Below are positions 31,881 to 42,159 of a DNA stretch of 64,000 bases, piece by piece. The position numbers were made by a program, and so were the translations under genes. Below the pieces are notes generated by a model. The model did not search any database and was not told where the DNA came from. It saw only the letters and a list, made by a program, of their open reading frames with translations. This DNA is from Mycolicibacterium sp. 018/SC-01/001 (GTDB lineage Bacteria; Actinomycetota; Actinomycetes; Mycobacteriales; Mycobacteriaceae). The DNA lies in the NCBI RefSeq assembly GCF_007096635.1, contig NZ_VKAA01000021.1, forward strand, positions 50,575 to 114,574. Direction: 5' to 3'. Numbering within the stretch: position 1 is the first letter of the stretch; each line of letters begins with the position of its first letter.

Positions 31881-34800
31881 GTGACCGACGGCACTGCAGA
31901 TTCCCCAGGCCAGGCCACGCGCCGTGGCCAGCGGGACAACGGATCCCCCAACCCGGCCGAAACCCGCGAGTACAGCGAACGGTTGGCAGCGCTAGCCCGA
32001 TTCACCCTCCGCCACAAAGCGCTGGTCATCGGGGTATGGCTAGGCGCCGCGGTCGTCCTCGCGTTGCTGTTCCCCCAGCTAGAAACCGTGGTGCGCCAAC
32101 AGTCGGTGGACCTCATCCCTCGCGATGCGCCGTCCTTGCAGACGGTTGACCGCATGAGCGCCGCTTTCGGCGAAGAAGGCTCAAAAACCATGGTGTTCGT
32201 CGCCATGGAAGACCCCAATGGCTTGACTCCGACTGCACGGCAGCGCTACGGCGAACTCGTGCGCCGGTTGCAGGGCGAAGGCAACCACGTCCTGCTGGTG
32301 CAGGACCTACTGTCCGATCCGATTACCGAAGCCCAGGCAGTCAGCGCCGACCGCAAAGCTTGGTACCTGCCCGTAGGTGTCACCGGCACCCTCGGAGACC
32401 CCACGGCCGCCGAATCGGTAAACGCGGTGCGCAACATCGCCGCCGAGGTCTTCACCGGCTCGACCACGACTGTGCAAGTGACGGGACCACCGGCAACCTT
32501 CAGCGACATGATCGCATCCGCCGAGCACGACCTGCTGCTGATCTCAATCGCTACCGCGGGCGTGATCGCCCTGATCCTGCTGATCGTCTACCGGTCGGTG
32601 TTCACCGCGCTGTTACCGCTGCTAGTAATCGGGTTGAGCCTGGCAGTCGGGCGCGGCGTGCTGTCCGCCCTCGGCGAGATGGGCATGCCCGTCTCCCAGT
32701 TCACCGTCGCCTTCATGACTGCGATCCTGCTCGGCGCGGGAACCGACTACACCGTATTTCTGATCAGCCGATACCACGAACAGCGCCGCGCCCAAGTACC
32801 CGCCGATCAGGCCGTCATCCACGCCACCGCCAGCATCGGGCGCGTCATCCTCGCCTCCGCCGCCACCGTCGCACTCGCGTTCCTGGCCATGGTCTTCGCG
32901 CGGCTCAGCGTCTTCGCCGCCCTTGGCCCCGCGTGTGCCATCGCCGTACTGTTCGGATTTCTGGCCACCGTAACCCTGCTGCCACCGGTGCTGTCGCTAG
33001 CCGCCAAACGCGGCATCGGTGAACCCAAACCCGATCGCACCCGCCGCTACTGGAACAGCGTCGCCGTCGCCGTGGTCCGCCGTCCCGTGCCACTACTCAT
33101 CGTCAGCCTGGTCATCTTGCTCGCCCTGTCGGCAGCGGCAGCAACCATCAAAATCAGCTACGACGACCGCAAGGGCCAACCAGACACCACGGCCAGCAAC
33201 CTGGGCTACCACCTGCTGGACCGCCACTTCCGCAAAGACGTCGTCATCAGCGAATTCCTCGTCGTGGAAAATCCGACCGACATGCGGACCGGCAAAGGAC
33301 TGGCCGATCTTGACGAGATGGCCTCCCGCGTCTCCCAGATCCCCGGCGTCACCAAGGTTTCCGGAGTCACCCGCCCCACCGGAGAGCGCCTCGACCAAGC
33401 AGAACTGGCCTGGCAGAACGGCCAGATCGGCGACAAGATGGCCGGCGCCGTCGCCGAGGGCAACTCCCGCAAAGACGACCTCACCAAACTCACCGACGGC
33501 GCCGACCAGCTCGCCGACGGCCTCGCCCAACTCGACAGCACCGTGCGCACCGCCTTCACACCACTAGCCGGAATCCTCACCCAAGCCCAATCCGCAGGAA
33601 CTCAGGTCAACCAATTCCGGCCGCTGCTGCAACAACTTTCCGCCACTGCCCCCGCCGTCGACCAAGCCATCCAATCCGGCCCAGGACTACGACCGCTGGC
33701 CAACCAAGCCCAAAACGCAATCACTCAACTCGACCCACTCGTCGGCGCCCTCAACACCTCACCCTGGTGCGCCACCACCCCACAATGCGCCCAAATCCGC
33801 AACCAGGTCCAGATCCTGGTCACTCTGCGCGACAACGGATTCTTCAACCAAATCGCCGACCTCGGGGACCGCTACGATCCCGCCACCAATGCCACCGTTG
33901 GTGGCACCCTCGCCAACGTCCAGAACGCAGTCGCCTCACTGGACAAGGCATTCGGAGCCCTGGGTGACCCCGCCGACCTGACCACAAATCTCCGCCGATT
34001 GCAGGACGGAATCGGACAGCTGACCTCCGGCGCCCAAGCACTCGCCACCGGCGTCCGCACCCTCGCCGACAGCAACATCGAAATGCTGTCCGGCATGAGC
34101 CAGATCGCCACCCAACTACAGAACTCCTCGCGCGCAGCGGCCGACTCCGACTCCTCGAGCGGTTTCTACCTGCCCGCCAACGCATTCGAGAACCGGCAAT
34201 TCACCGACGTCGCCGAACAATTCCTCTCACCGGACGGCAAAACAGCGCGGTTCATGATCGAAAGCAGCCACGACCCATACAGCGTTGAAGCCATGGACCT
34301 CGCCAGCCGCATCACCGACACCGCCAACACCGCACGACCCAACACGTCACTCGCCGACGCCACCGTGTCCGTAGCCGGCTTCCCCGCCGTCAACTCCGAT
34401 ATCCAACGACTCCTCTGGGCCGACTTCGCACAACTAGCCATCGCCACCATCATCATCGTCGGCGTCATCCTGGTCCTACTACTGCGCGCACTCCTAGCAC
34501 CGCTCTACCTACTAGGCACCGTCGTGCTCAACTACCTCGCATCACTCGGCATCGGCGTCGTAGTCTTCCAATGGGGACTGGGCCACGAAATCGCCTGGCC
34601 CGTACCGCTGCTGGCGTTCATCATCCTCGTCGCCGTCGGCGCCGACTACAACATGCTGCTCGTCTCACGGCTCCGCGAAGAATCCGGAACCAACATCCGC
34701 GTCGGCGTCCTGCGCACCGTGGCAAACACCGGAGCCGTCATCACCTCCGCTGGCCTCATATTCGCCGCCAGCATGTTCGGCCTCATGGTCGGCTCAGTCG

Positions 34801-35003
34801 CCATCATGATCCAAGCCGGCCTCATCATCGGCTTCGGGCTGCTGCTCGACACCTTCCTCGTGCGCACCCTCACCGTGCCCGCCATCGCCACACTCCTACG
34901 CGAAGCCAGCTGGTGGCCCACCAAAGCAACAAACCCGCGACCCGGTCAGACCAACCCAGGAGGCATTAAGGACGCACCTCACGTGCTGGTCCAGGAGAGG
35001 TGA
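31881..35003 (+). CDS. MMPL/RND-family transporter
   Basis: 1,040 residues from a GTG start with GGAGG upstream. There are twelve predicted membrane helices in two halves, each half with the Asp-Tyr pair needed for proton flow (GAGTDYTVFLISRYHEQ near 300 and VGADYNMLLVSRLREE near 925). Two large external loops follow the first helices of each half. The second (about 430-790) is long, Ala/Gln/Leu-rich and coiled-coil-like. In mycobacteria MmpL proteins export lipids, siderophores or drugs; the substrate here is unknown. No MmpS partner is adjacent. Control by a CGATAC-type TetR operator suggests induction by a lipid-like ligand. Confidence 0.93.
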   Translation: MTDGTADSPGQATRRGQRDNGSPNPAETREYSERLAALARFTLRHKALVIGVWLGAAVVLALLFPQLETVVRQQSVDLIPRDAPSLQTVDRMSAAFGEEGSKTMVFVAMEDPNGLTPTARQRYGELVRRLQGEGNHVLLVQDLLSDPITEAQAVSADRKAWYLPVGVTGTLGDPTAAESVNAVRNIAAEVFTGSTTTVQVTGPPATFSDMIASAEHDLLLISIATAGVIALILLIVYRSVFTALLPLLVIGLSLAVGRGVLSALGEMGMPVSQFTVAFMTAILLGAGTDYTVFLISRYHEQRRAQVPADQAVIHATASIGRVILASAATVALAFLAMVFARLSVFAALGPACAIAVLFGFLATVTLLPPVLSLAAKRGIGEPKPDRTRRYWNSVAVAVVRRPVPLLIVSLVILLALSAAAATIKISYDDRKGQPDTTASNLGYHLLDRHFRKDVVISEFLVVENPTDMRTGKGLADLDEMASRVSQIPGVTKVSGVTRPTGERLDQAELAWQNGQIGDKMAGAVAEGNSRKDDLTKLTDGADQLADGLAQLDSTVRTAFTPLAGILTQAQSAGTQVNQFRPLLQQLSATAPAVDQAIQSGPGLRPLANQAQNAITQLDPLVGALNTSPWCATTPQCAQIRNQVQILVTLRDNGFFNQIADLGDRYDPATNATVGGTLANVQNAVASLDKAFGALGDPADLTTNLRRLQDGIGQLTSGAQALATGVRTLADSNIEMLSGMSQIATQLQNSSRAAADSDSSSGFYLPANAFENRQFTDVAEQFLSPDGKTARFMIESSHDPYSVEAMDLASRITDTANTARPNTSLADATVSVAGFPAVNSDIQRLLWADFAQLAIATIIIVGVILVLLLRALLAPLYLLGTVVLNYLASLGIGVVVFQWGLGHEIAWPVPLLAFIILVAVGADYNMLLVSRLREESGTNIRVGVLRTVANTGAVITSAGLIFAASMFGLMVGSVAIMIQAGLIIGFGLLLDTFLVRTLTVPAIATLLREASWWPTKATNPRPGQTNPGGIKDAPHVLVQER

Positions 35004-35185
35004 AAAGCGAACAGAGCAATACCCGGCGCTACATGCCGACCAGCGTGAAGGCGTATTCACCCCGAATGAATACGACCCCTGCGCCGGTACTTTCTGAGAG
35101 TTGTTTAAGAACTGCCGGTTTGGTGGTGGAAATTTCGAAACCAACGGAGTTTCCTCCCGGACATGGTGGCATCCAGGTGCGCGTC

Positions 35186-38100
35186 ATGGTGATGACGCTG
35201 CACAAGCTGACCGCCGGGGACGGATACCTGTACCTGGTGCGCCAAGTCGCAGCAGCCGACGATACTCAGCGCGGCCGATCCACATTGGCCGACTACTACT
35301 CGGCGAAAGGCGAAGCGCCGGGCCGCTGGCTCGGGCGCGGTTTGGCCGCTTTATCCGAGACCAGCGGGACGGATATTGATTCGCATGTCCGTCACGACAT
35401 CTGGTCGGTCGAGGCGGGATCGGATGTCGGCGAGGAACAGATGCGTGCCCTTTTCGGAGAAGGCCTGCACCCCAACGCCGATCGCATCGAACGGTTCGTC
35501 GCCGGCCGCGGAGTCGGTTCTCAGCGCACCGCGGGCCGATTGGGCCGCAAGTTCTACGTCCGTGACGGGGAACCCGAGTTCACTCGACGGCTCGCGGTCG
35601 CATACCGCGAACACAACACTGCCGCCGGTGCCCAGTGGAACACCACGATCGACGCTGACCTGCGTGCTCGCCTCCGCACCGGTATCGCTGTCGACATGTT
35701 TGGCGAGCAGTACGCCCGCCCACCGGCCGATGATCGTGAACTGTCAGGCTTCATCGCCCGCAATACCCGCGCCCGTACGACCGCTGTCGCCGGGTACGAC
35801 CTGACCTTCTCCCCCGTGAAATCCGTTTCCGCACTGTGGGCTATCGCGCCACTGACTGTCGCGGAGAAAATCGAGACAGCCCACGATGCCGCCGTTGCCG
35901 AGGTTCTTGACTGGTTGCAGGATCATGCGGCGTTCACCCGGCTGGGTACCAACGGTGTCGCTCAAGTCGACACCGAAGGACTGATCGCCGCGGCGTTCAC
36001 CCATCGCGATTCGCGCGCCGGGGACCCAGACCTACACACCCACATCGCCGTCTCGAACAAGGTCTGCCACGTCGACGCCAACGGCGTGCGCCGCTGGCTC
36101 GCCCTCGACGGCCAACCGCTGCACCGAACCGTGGTCGCCGCCTCCGAGTTGTACAACACGCGCCTGGAAGCTCATCTGTCTTCCAGTTTGGGTGTGTCGT
36201 TCACCGAAAAGTCGCGCGGCGCCGGGAAACGACCCGTCCGCGAAATCGTCGGACTGCCCGGAGAATTGCTATCCAGGTGGTCGAGCCGACGCGCCATGAT
36301 CGAAGGCCGCACAGCCGAGCTCGCAAAGCAGTTTCAGACCGATCATGGTCGCGAACCGACACATGTCGAGATCATCGCACTGGCCCAACAGGCAACGTTG
36401 GAAACGCGCGAGGACAAGCACGAGCCCCGCTCGCTGGCCCAGCAGCGCGCGACCTGGCGGAACCAGGCCGTGGAGGTCCTCGGCCGCGACGGCGTGCAGC
36501 GGATGCTGGCCGACATCCTCGACCACCCCGCGCGGCAATATCGGGTCCCGGTGACCGATGATCGGTGGGTGTCGGCGCGCGCCGACGAGATCATCGCGAC
36601 GGTGGCCCAAAATCGCGCGACCTGGCAGCGCCACCACGTCCGCGCCGAAGCACTGCGCGTTGTCCGCCACCACAACGTGTCGCACAATGTCGGACTCGTC
36701 GATCGCATCACCGATACCGCACTGTCGGAATCTTTCTCGGTGCCGCACGCCAGTGTCGGGGACGGCCTGTTGGGTGAGCCTGTCGCATTGCGCCGCCGCG
36801 ACGGCGCAAGTGTCTACACCCGCCACGGAACGCAAACATTCACCAGCCGAGACATCCTGGCCGCCGAACGCCGCATCCTGACCGCTGTCGCACGTGTCGA
36901 CGGCCGCTGCGCCACAGACCTCGATGTCGAATTCGCCCGCGCCGACGCAGAGCTGCGCGGACGCACTCTCAACCCCGGCCAGGTCGCACTCGTCGCGGAG
37001 ATGGCGACGTGCGGGCGGCGGCTGGCACTCGCGCTCGCACCCGCGGGCACCGGCAAGACCACCGCCATGGCTGCCCTGGCCCATGCGTGGCGCAGCTCCG
37101 GAGGCCACGTCCTCGGTTTGGCCCCCACCGCCGAAGCGGCAATCGTCCTCGACGAAGACCTCAAATCCCGCACCGACACCATCGACAAGTACGTGCACAC
37201 CATCGACCAGCCGGCCAACGCACAGCCCAGCTGGTTTCGCCGTGTCGGACCCGACACGCTGATCATCGTCGACGAAGCCGGAAAAGCCTCCACCGTCGGA
37301 CTCGACCGCCTGATCGCCGATGCACTATCGAAAGGCGCCAGCGTGCGTCTCATCGGTGATGACGGACAGCTTTCCTCGATCTCGGCCGGCGGTGTCCTGC
37401 GCGACATCGCCGACGCCACCGACGCTCTCACCTTGACCGAAGTCGTGCGCTTCAAATCGCCCGCCGAAGCCGCTGCCGGGCTCGCACTGCACGACGCCGA
37501 CCCCGCCGGCATCGCCTTCTACATCGACCACCACCGCATCCACGTCGGCACCGAAGACACCGCCGCCGACATGGCCTACCGGGCATGGCGCGACGATCTG
37601 GCCGCCGGCACAGATTCCATCCTGCTCGCCCCCACCAACGACATCATCACCACCCTCAACGCCCGCGCCCGCGCCGACCGCATCGCCACCACCCCCCACG
37701 CACAACACCAACCCACCGTCGTCCTGTCCGACGGGCTGCACGCCAGCGTCGGCGACACCATCCGCACCCGCCGCAACAACCGCCGCATCCCCATCGGCCG
37801 CGACGACTACGTCCGCAACGGCTACCGCTACACCATCACCGACGTCCGACCCGACGGCGCCATCGTCGCCCACCATTTGCGCAGCGGACGCCACGTCACC
37901 CTGCCCGCCGGTTACCTCGCCGAACACGTCACCCTCGGCTACGCCGCCACCATCGACTCCGCACAAGGCCTGACCGCCGGAAGCCGCACCACCACCGGCA
38001 CCTGCCACATCGTCGGCTCCGACCAACTGACCCGCCAACACCTCTACGTCGCGATGACCCGCGGCACCGACGAAAACCACCTCTACCTGTCCACCGCCGA

Positions 38101-40996
38101 AGCCGATCCCCACCGCCTGCTCTCCCCCAAAGCCACCCACCCCGACACCGCCGTCGACGTCCTCACCCGCGTGCTGGCACGCGACGGCGCACAGGTTTCG
38201 GCGACCACCGCTGCCCGACAGGCCGCCGACCCGGCCACACGCCTGCACGCCGCCGCCGACATGTTCTACGACGCCCTCGGCGTCGCCGCCGAACACCACC
38301 TCGGACCCCGCACCCGCGACCACCTCGACACCCTCGCCGACACCGTCCTGCCCGAACTCAGCACCCGAGAAGCCTGGCCGGTGCTGCGCCGCCGCCTCGC
38401 CCTCCACGCGGTGGAGGGCGCCGACCCCCGCCAACTACTCACCGACGCCCTGGCCAAAGGCGACATCCACAACGCCGCGGACCCCGCCGCCGTCCTGGAC
38501 TACCGCATCGACCCCGCCGGCGCCCACTCCGCCGGCGTCGGCGTCCTGCGCTGGCTTCCCGCCATCCCCGCCTCCCTCACCCACGACCCGCACTGGGGCG
38601 ACTACCTCGCCCGACGACAAGCCCTCGTCGAGGACTTGGCCAACGACATCCGTGCCCGCGCCCGCGACTGGACCCACGCCACCGCACCCGCCTGGGCGAG
38701 ACCCCTCATCACCGTGAACACCGCGCTGACCGCTGAGATCGCTGTCCTGCGTTGCGCCACAGGGGTACCCGACTCCGATACCCGCCTTACCGGTGCTCCG
38801 CAGCGCCCCGTCCGCACCCGCGCCGTCCAGACCTTGCTGCAACGCCACGCCGCAGCCGGCATCAGCCGACACAGCGCCGACACCACCCGCTGGAACGACC
38901 TCATCGACCACCTCGACCCACGACTACGCGCAGACGCCTACTGGCCTCAACTGGCCACCAAACTTGCTCACGCCGCTCGCAGCACACCCCACTTCCGCGA
39001 AACCCTCATCAACGCAGCGCACCAAAAGCCCCTGCCCGACGAGCAACCCGCCGCAGCACTGTGGTGGCGCATCGTCGGCGCACTGTCCCCCACCACCACG
39101 CTGGCCACCACCCACTCCCGACTACGGCCGGCCTGGCTGCGCGACCTCGACGACACCTTCGGCACCGCGTTGGCCGAAACCATCTGCGCCGACCCGGCCT
39201 GGCCCGGCCTGGTCGCCGCCATCAGCGCCGCCGACCCAAGCGCGTGGACCCCGCGAGACCTGCTGCAACTGGCCGCCGAACGCCTCGCCGACGGCGACGA
39301 ACCGATCCCAGCCGCCGACTACGCCCGACTCATCACCTACACCGTCGACGCGTTCACCCACCGCCCGGCACTACACCCCGGCACTGACCAGGTACCTCTA
39401 CCCGATGACGCTCCAGACGACCCGTTCGAGGAAGAAGCGCTCTTCCCGCCCGACCCTGCCCATCCCGCACCGCCTCACGACACCGCGACCCGTTTCGACC
39501 TACAGAACCTTCCCACCGAGGTAGGGCAGGTCTATGAGTACGGCACCGGCCCCATCGACGGACTTCGATTCGAAGACCTCACGACCACCGCGCCGGACCG
39601 CGAGCCACTCGTCACCATCGAGCTCCTGCACTCGCTGCAGCAGCAATACCGCACCGCCAGCGAGCAATTGAACATCCTCGACGGTCAGATCAAGGCCGAC
39701 AACGGACCCGCCATGAGCGCCGCCGCCGAAGACCTGGCGCGGATGCGCCGCCAGGCCGATGCCGACCGACCGTACCGACACGCTGTCACCGAGATCGTCG
39801 CGCAGTGGTCAGACGCCGACGCTGCGTTCAACAACGCTCTGCTGATGGTGAAGCATGCTCAGAATCGGCTGCTGTCGCTGCGCGCCGACCCAGACGCCGA
39901 TGAACTCGATATCGCCTCAGCCCAAGCCGATCTCGCGTTCCACAACACCTTCCTGCCCGACACCGACCCCGCCACGCAGTTCCAGCCGTTAATCGAGAAC
40001 GCCCGCGCCGCCCGAGCGCTCGCAGCCGGCGGCGAACCGATCGCCACCGAACGCGACATCGACACACTGCGCAACACCGCAAGAAACGAAGACCTCGCCG
40101 CCCGAACAGCACTACGCGCACGCCGCGACACCCTCACTACACAAATCAAGCGCGCTGAACGCGACATCGCCCGCGCCTTCGCATCCGCTCACACCGCAGC
40201 CGAAACGGCATTGGAGAAGCTGCGCGAACCCGCAGAGACAGAACTCGACATCCTGCGCGCCGCACGCCACGTCGATATCGAACATGCACCACTCGCCATC
40301 ACCGATGCGTCACTCGAACCGATCAACTCGACCATCGCCGCGCAGCTCAAAACACTCGCCGCCCAGCCATACCTCGTCGGCTACCTCCACGCCGACAGCT
40401 CACATCCAGGCACCGCTGCAGCCCTACACGCCCTGCGGGCGGGAGCCAACAACAGTGATCGAAAAGTACTGTGGCTCAGCACCAACGAGAACATCACAGA
40501 CGAGGACTCTCGGCTCGATGCTGCCGACAGCACCTTCACACTCGACAACAGCACCGACAGCCTCGCCGAAGTGCTTCGCGCCCAGGGACCGCACACCATC
40601 GTCCTCATCGACAACCCCACACACACCCACCCCGGCCATCTCGCCGACGTCCTCCGATGTGTCACCGCGAACAACGCCCGCGCCATCATCCTCGACCCCA
40701 GCACCAGCACACCCGGACCAGCCTCAAGCGCTCTGCGACTACTGGCCACGACCCTGCCCTGGGCCACACAACTCGGACCCACCGACCACCGACGGGCGGC
40801 CAATCCAACGCCAGCCATCACGCTCGCCGCCGGCCACGACCGCACCCGACTCGGCAACGACTGGCGGCACCTGCTCAACGACTACGACACAGCCACCCGC
40901 GCCATCCGCTCCGCACACCGACTACAACTCACCCTCTCCTGGAACACCCCCCGTCACGATCGGGAACAAGATCTCGACGCGAGCATCGACGACTAG
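35186..40996 (+). CDS. traA: MobF (TrwC/TraI-type) relaxase-helicase
   Basis: About 1,936 residues. The frame is open back to 35000, but MVMTLHKLTAGDGYLYLVRQ at 35186 is the expected relaxase N-terminus (alternatives 35189 and 35192). The relaxase domain (1-320) shows the three-His metal motif around residues 265-285 (HRDSRAGDPDLHTHIAVSN). The helicase has Walker A at about 620 (APAGTGKTTA), Walker B at about 690 (LIIVDEAG), and late motifs GYAATIDSAQGLT and AMTRGTDENHLYL near 930-960. Residues 980-1936 are helical and unassigned; about 1728-1865 look like a second, degenerate P-loop fold. The protein nicks and unwinds transferred DNA. It identifies the surrounding DNA as mobilisable or conjugative. 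Confidence 0.92.
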   Translation: MVMTLHKLTAGDGYLYLVRQVAAADDTQRGRSTLADYYSAKGEAPGRWLGRGLAALSETSGTDIDSHVRHDIWSVEAGSDVGEEQMRALFGEGLHPNADRIERFVAGRGVGSQRTAGRLGRKFYVRDGEPEFTRRLAVAYREHNTAAGAQWNTTIDADLRARLRTGIAVDMFGEQYARPPADDRELSGFIARNTRARTTAVAGYDLTFSPVKSVSALWAIAPLTVAEKIETAHDAAVAEVLDWLQDHAAFTRLGTNGVAQVDTEGLIAAAFTHRDSRAGDPDLHTHIAVSNKVCHVDANGVRRWLALDGQPLHRTVVAASELYNTRLEAHLSSSLGVSFTEKSRGAGKRPVREIVGLPGELLSRWSSRRAMIEGRTAELAKQFQTDHGREPTHVEIIALAQQATLETREDKHEPRSLAQQRATWRNQAVEVLGRDGVQRMLADILDHPARQYRVPVTDDRWVSARADEIIATVAQNRATWQRHHVRAEALRVVRHHNVSHNVGLVDRITDTALSESFSVPHASVGDGLLGEPVALRRRDGASVYTRHGTQTFTSRDILAAERRILTAVARVDGRCATDLDVEFARADAELRGRTLNPGQVALVAEMATCGRRLALALAPAGTGKTTAMAALAHAWRSSGGHVLGLAPTAEAAIVLDEDLKSRTDTIDKYVHTIDQPANAQPSWFRRVGPDTLIIVDEAGKASTVGLDRLIADALSKGASVRLIGDDGQLSSISAGGVLRDIADATDALTLTEVVRFKSPAEAAAGLALHDADPAGIAFYIDHHRIHVGTEDTAADMAYRAWRDDLAAGTDSILLAPTNDIITTLNARARADRIATTPHAQHQPTVVLSDGLHASVGDTIRTRRNNRRIPIGRDDYVRNGYRYTITDVRPDGAIVAHHLRSGRHVTLPAGYLAEHVTLGYAATIDSAQGLTAGSRTTTGTCHIVGSDQLTRQHLYVAMTRGTDENHLYLSTAEADPHRLLSPKATHPDTAVDVLTRVLARDGAQVSATTAARQAADPATRLHAAADMFYDALGVAAEHHLGPRTRDHLDTLADTVLPELSTREAWPVLRRRLALHAVEGADPRQLLTDALAKGDIHNAADPAAVLDYRIDPAGAHSAGVGVLRWLPAIPASLTHDPHWGDYLARRQALVEDLANDIRARARDWTHATAPAWARPLITVNTALTAEIAVLRCATGVPDSDTRLTGAPQRPVRTRAVQTLLQRHAAAGISRHSADTTRWNDLIDHLDPRLRADAYWPQLATKLAHAARSTPHFRETLINAAHQKPLPDEQPAAALWWRIVGALSPTTTLATTHSRLRPAWLRDLDDTFGTALAETICADPAWPGLVAAISAADPSAWTPRDLLQLAAERLADGDEPIPAADYARLITYTVDAFTHRPALHPGTDQVPLPDDAPDDPFEEEALFPPDPAHPAPPHDTATRFDLQNLPTEVGQVYEYGTGPIDGLRFEDLTTTAPDREPLVTIELLHSLQQQYRTASEQLNILDGQIKADNGPAMSAAAEDLARMRRQADADRPYRHAVTEIVAQWSDADAAFNNALLMVKHAQNRLLSLRADPDADELDIASAQADLAFHNTFLPDTDPATQFQPLIENARAARALAAGGEPIATERDIDTLRNTARNEDLAARTALRARRDTLTTQIKRAERDIARAFASAHTAAETALEKLREPAETELDILRAARHVDIEHAPLAITDASLEPINSTIAAQLKTLAAQPYLVGYLHADSSHPGTAAALHALRAGANNSDRKVLWLSTNENITDEDSRLDAADSTFTLDNSTDSLAEVLRAQGPHTIVLIDNPTHTHPGHLADVLRCVTANNARAIILDPSTSTPGPASSALRLLATTLPWATQLGPTDHRRAANPTPAITLAAGHDRTRLGNDWRHLLNDYDTATRAIRSAHRLQLTLSWNTPRHDREQDLDASIDD

Positions 40997-41151
40997 CTTC
41001 TGCGACGCTTCGTCGTGACGCACCCATAGGCAGAATTCGCTGCTGTCCAACATATTTCGGCGTACTGTGAAGGAATGGCACGCACAGCCTTTCTCTACCG
41101 TTCGACTCACGGCGGCTACCGCCACGAGGCCCCGGGTCGCGGGGGACGATC

Positions 41152-41538
41152 ATGACCGGGCAACACGCCCTTGCACTGCGGCATCGGACGTCAGGAGTAC
41201 GAGCGTGTGACACCGAGGCGATGCCACTGGTTGCTGATCCGGAGGTCCTGAGCACGGTTGAGGCCGTCTACAGCTCTGACCTCGGTCTCCCAGAGGATTG
41301 GACTCATTCTCGCCGTGCAGATTTCCTGAATGCTGAAGCTGAGAAAATTACGTGGATGGTTCGCGCACAGGCAGGCACCATTGGCGACGAACTGATCGAT
41401 CAATGGACTCAGCAAAACGGCATCCCGCCGAGTTTGGAAACTCAGCGTCAGATGTTCGGCGCCGCACGTACGAAGGCGCTGCACGCGATTTTGCGAAGCG
41501 AGTTATACGAACTCATTGATTTCGGGGTCGACGACTGA
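41152..41538 (+). CDS. Small hypothetical protein downstream of the relaxase
   Basis: 128 residues from the ATG at 41152, with GGGGG nine bases upstream; an ATG at 41221 is an alternative. It is acidic and helical (LSTVEAVYSSDLGLPEDW, AEAEKITWMVRAQAGTIG, MFGAARTKALHAILRSELYE) with no signal peptide or membrane segment. Its place behind the relaxase suggests an accessory mobilisation role, but no family is recognised. Confidence 0.6.
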   Translation: MTGQHALALRHRTSGVRACDTEAMPLVADPEVLSTVEAVYSSDLGLPEDWTHSRRADFLNAEAEKITWMVRAQAGTIGDELIDQWTQQNGIPPSLETQRQMFGAARTKALHAILRSELYELIDFGVDD

Positions 41539-41862
41539 GCGAGAAAGTTTAACGCTGCATAAGCATCCCTCCTGACTCATCGACTTCATTATTAGACGGC
41601 GCGACTCAGTAGGAGCCGGATCGAATCTGCAGTCACTCCAGAACAAAATTCTTCTCCATTTGTCTCCTTCGTTTGCGGACAACCGGCGAAAACTCGCTAT
41701 TGCAGAATAATTTCGCAGCGGATACGCCTAGCGCGGTGGACAGCACGTCACGATTGCGCATACCGTCAATCAAGCCGAACGAATCTTGTGAAAGACGCGC
41801 GAAGCCCAAGCACTGGCCCTGAGGCAACGTCGCCTCTCTGGCTTTTGAGGAGGTGAATAGCG
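41539..41862. other. Lower-GC gap upstream of xis
   Basis: About 320 bases, visibly richer in A and T than the neighbourhood. A minus-strand frame (41633-41878) has no convincing start or family and overlaps xis; it was not called. GGAGG at its right end belongs to the xis gene. This stretch could hold the origin-proximal or attP-side sites of the element, but no repeats were seen. Confidence 0.45.
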
Positions 41863-42045
41863 TTGAGTAACAGTTCATTAGATGGCCTTCCGTTACTCCT
41901 TCCGGTACCGCGCGCAGCGGTACTGCTGGGTATCAGTCGCGCGTCGGCATACCGGCTCGTGTCCACAGGCGAACTTCCGTCAAAGCGACTCGGCGGACGT
42001 GTCTACGTCGTAACCGCCGAACTTCGTCAGATCATTGCGGCATAA
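41863..42045 (+). CDS. xis: Excisionase-like MerR/HTH_17 protein
   Basis: 60 residues from a TTG start with GGAGG about nine bases upstream. It is a single compact HTH (VPRAAVLLGISRASAYRLVS, then GELPSKRLGGRVYV), the form used by excisionases and recombination directionality factors of actinobacterial integrative elements. It lies 115 bp before the integrase gene, as expected for xis-int. It would bend attachment-site DNA and favour excision. Confidence 0.85.
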   Translation: MSNSSLDGLPLLLPVPRAAVLLGISRASAYRLVSTGELPSKRLGGRVYVVTAELRQIIAA

Positions 42046-42159
42046 TCGAGAGATCCTCGTCGCTGCGCGGTATCCGCGCGGCTTCTGTTGAGACGAGGCT
42101 TCCCAGCGCCGCAGTAGACACACGTGGTCCACTGCCTTCACTCCCGCAGGATCGGTCTC

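Noticed and set aside
35000..35185. Longer N-terminus for the relaxase
   Set aside because: The added 62 residues do not resemble relaxases, which begin almost at the MTLHKLTAGDGY motif.
37585..38736. Long plus-strand frame inside the relaxase gene
   Set aside because: Almost only Arg, His and Pro; a shadow of the relaxase-helicase frame.
41633..41878. Minus-strand 81-codon frame in the lower-GC gap
   Set aside because: No family, no clear ribosome site, and it overlaps the xis start; a weak HTH-like look was not enough.
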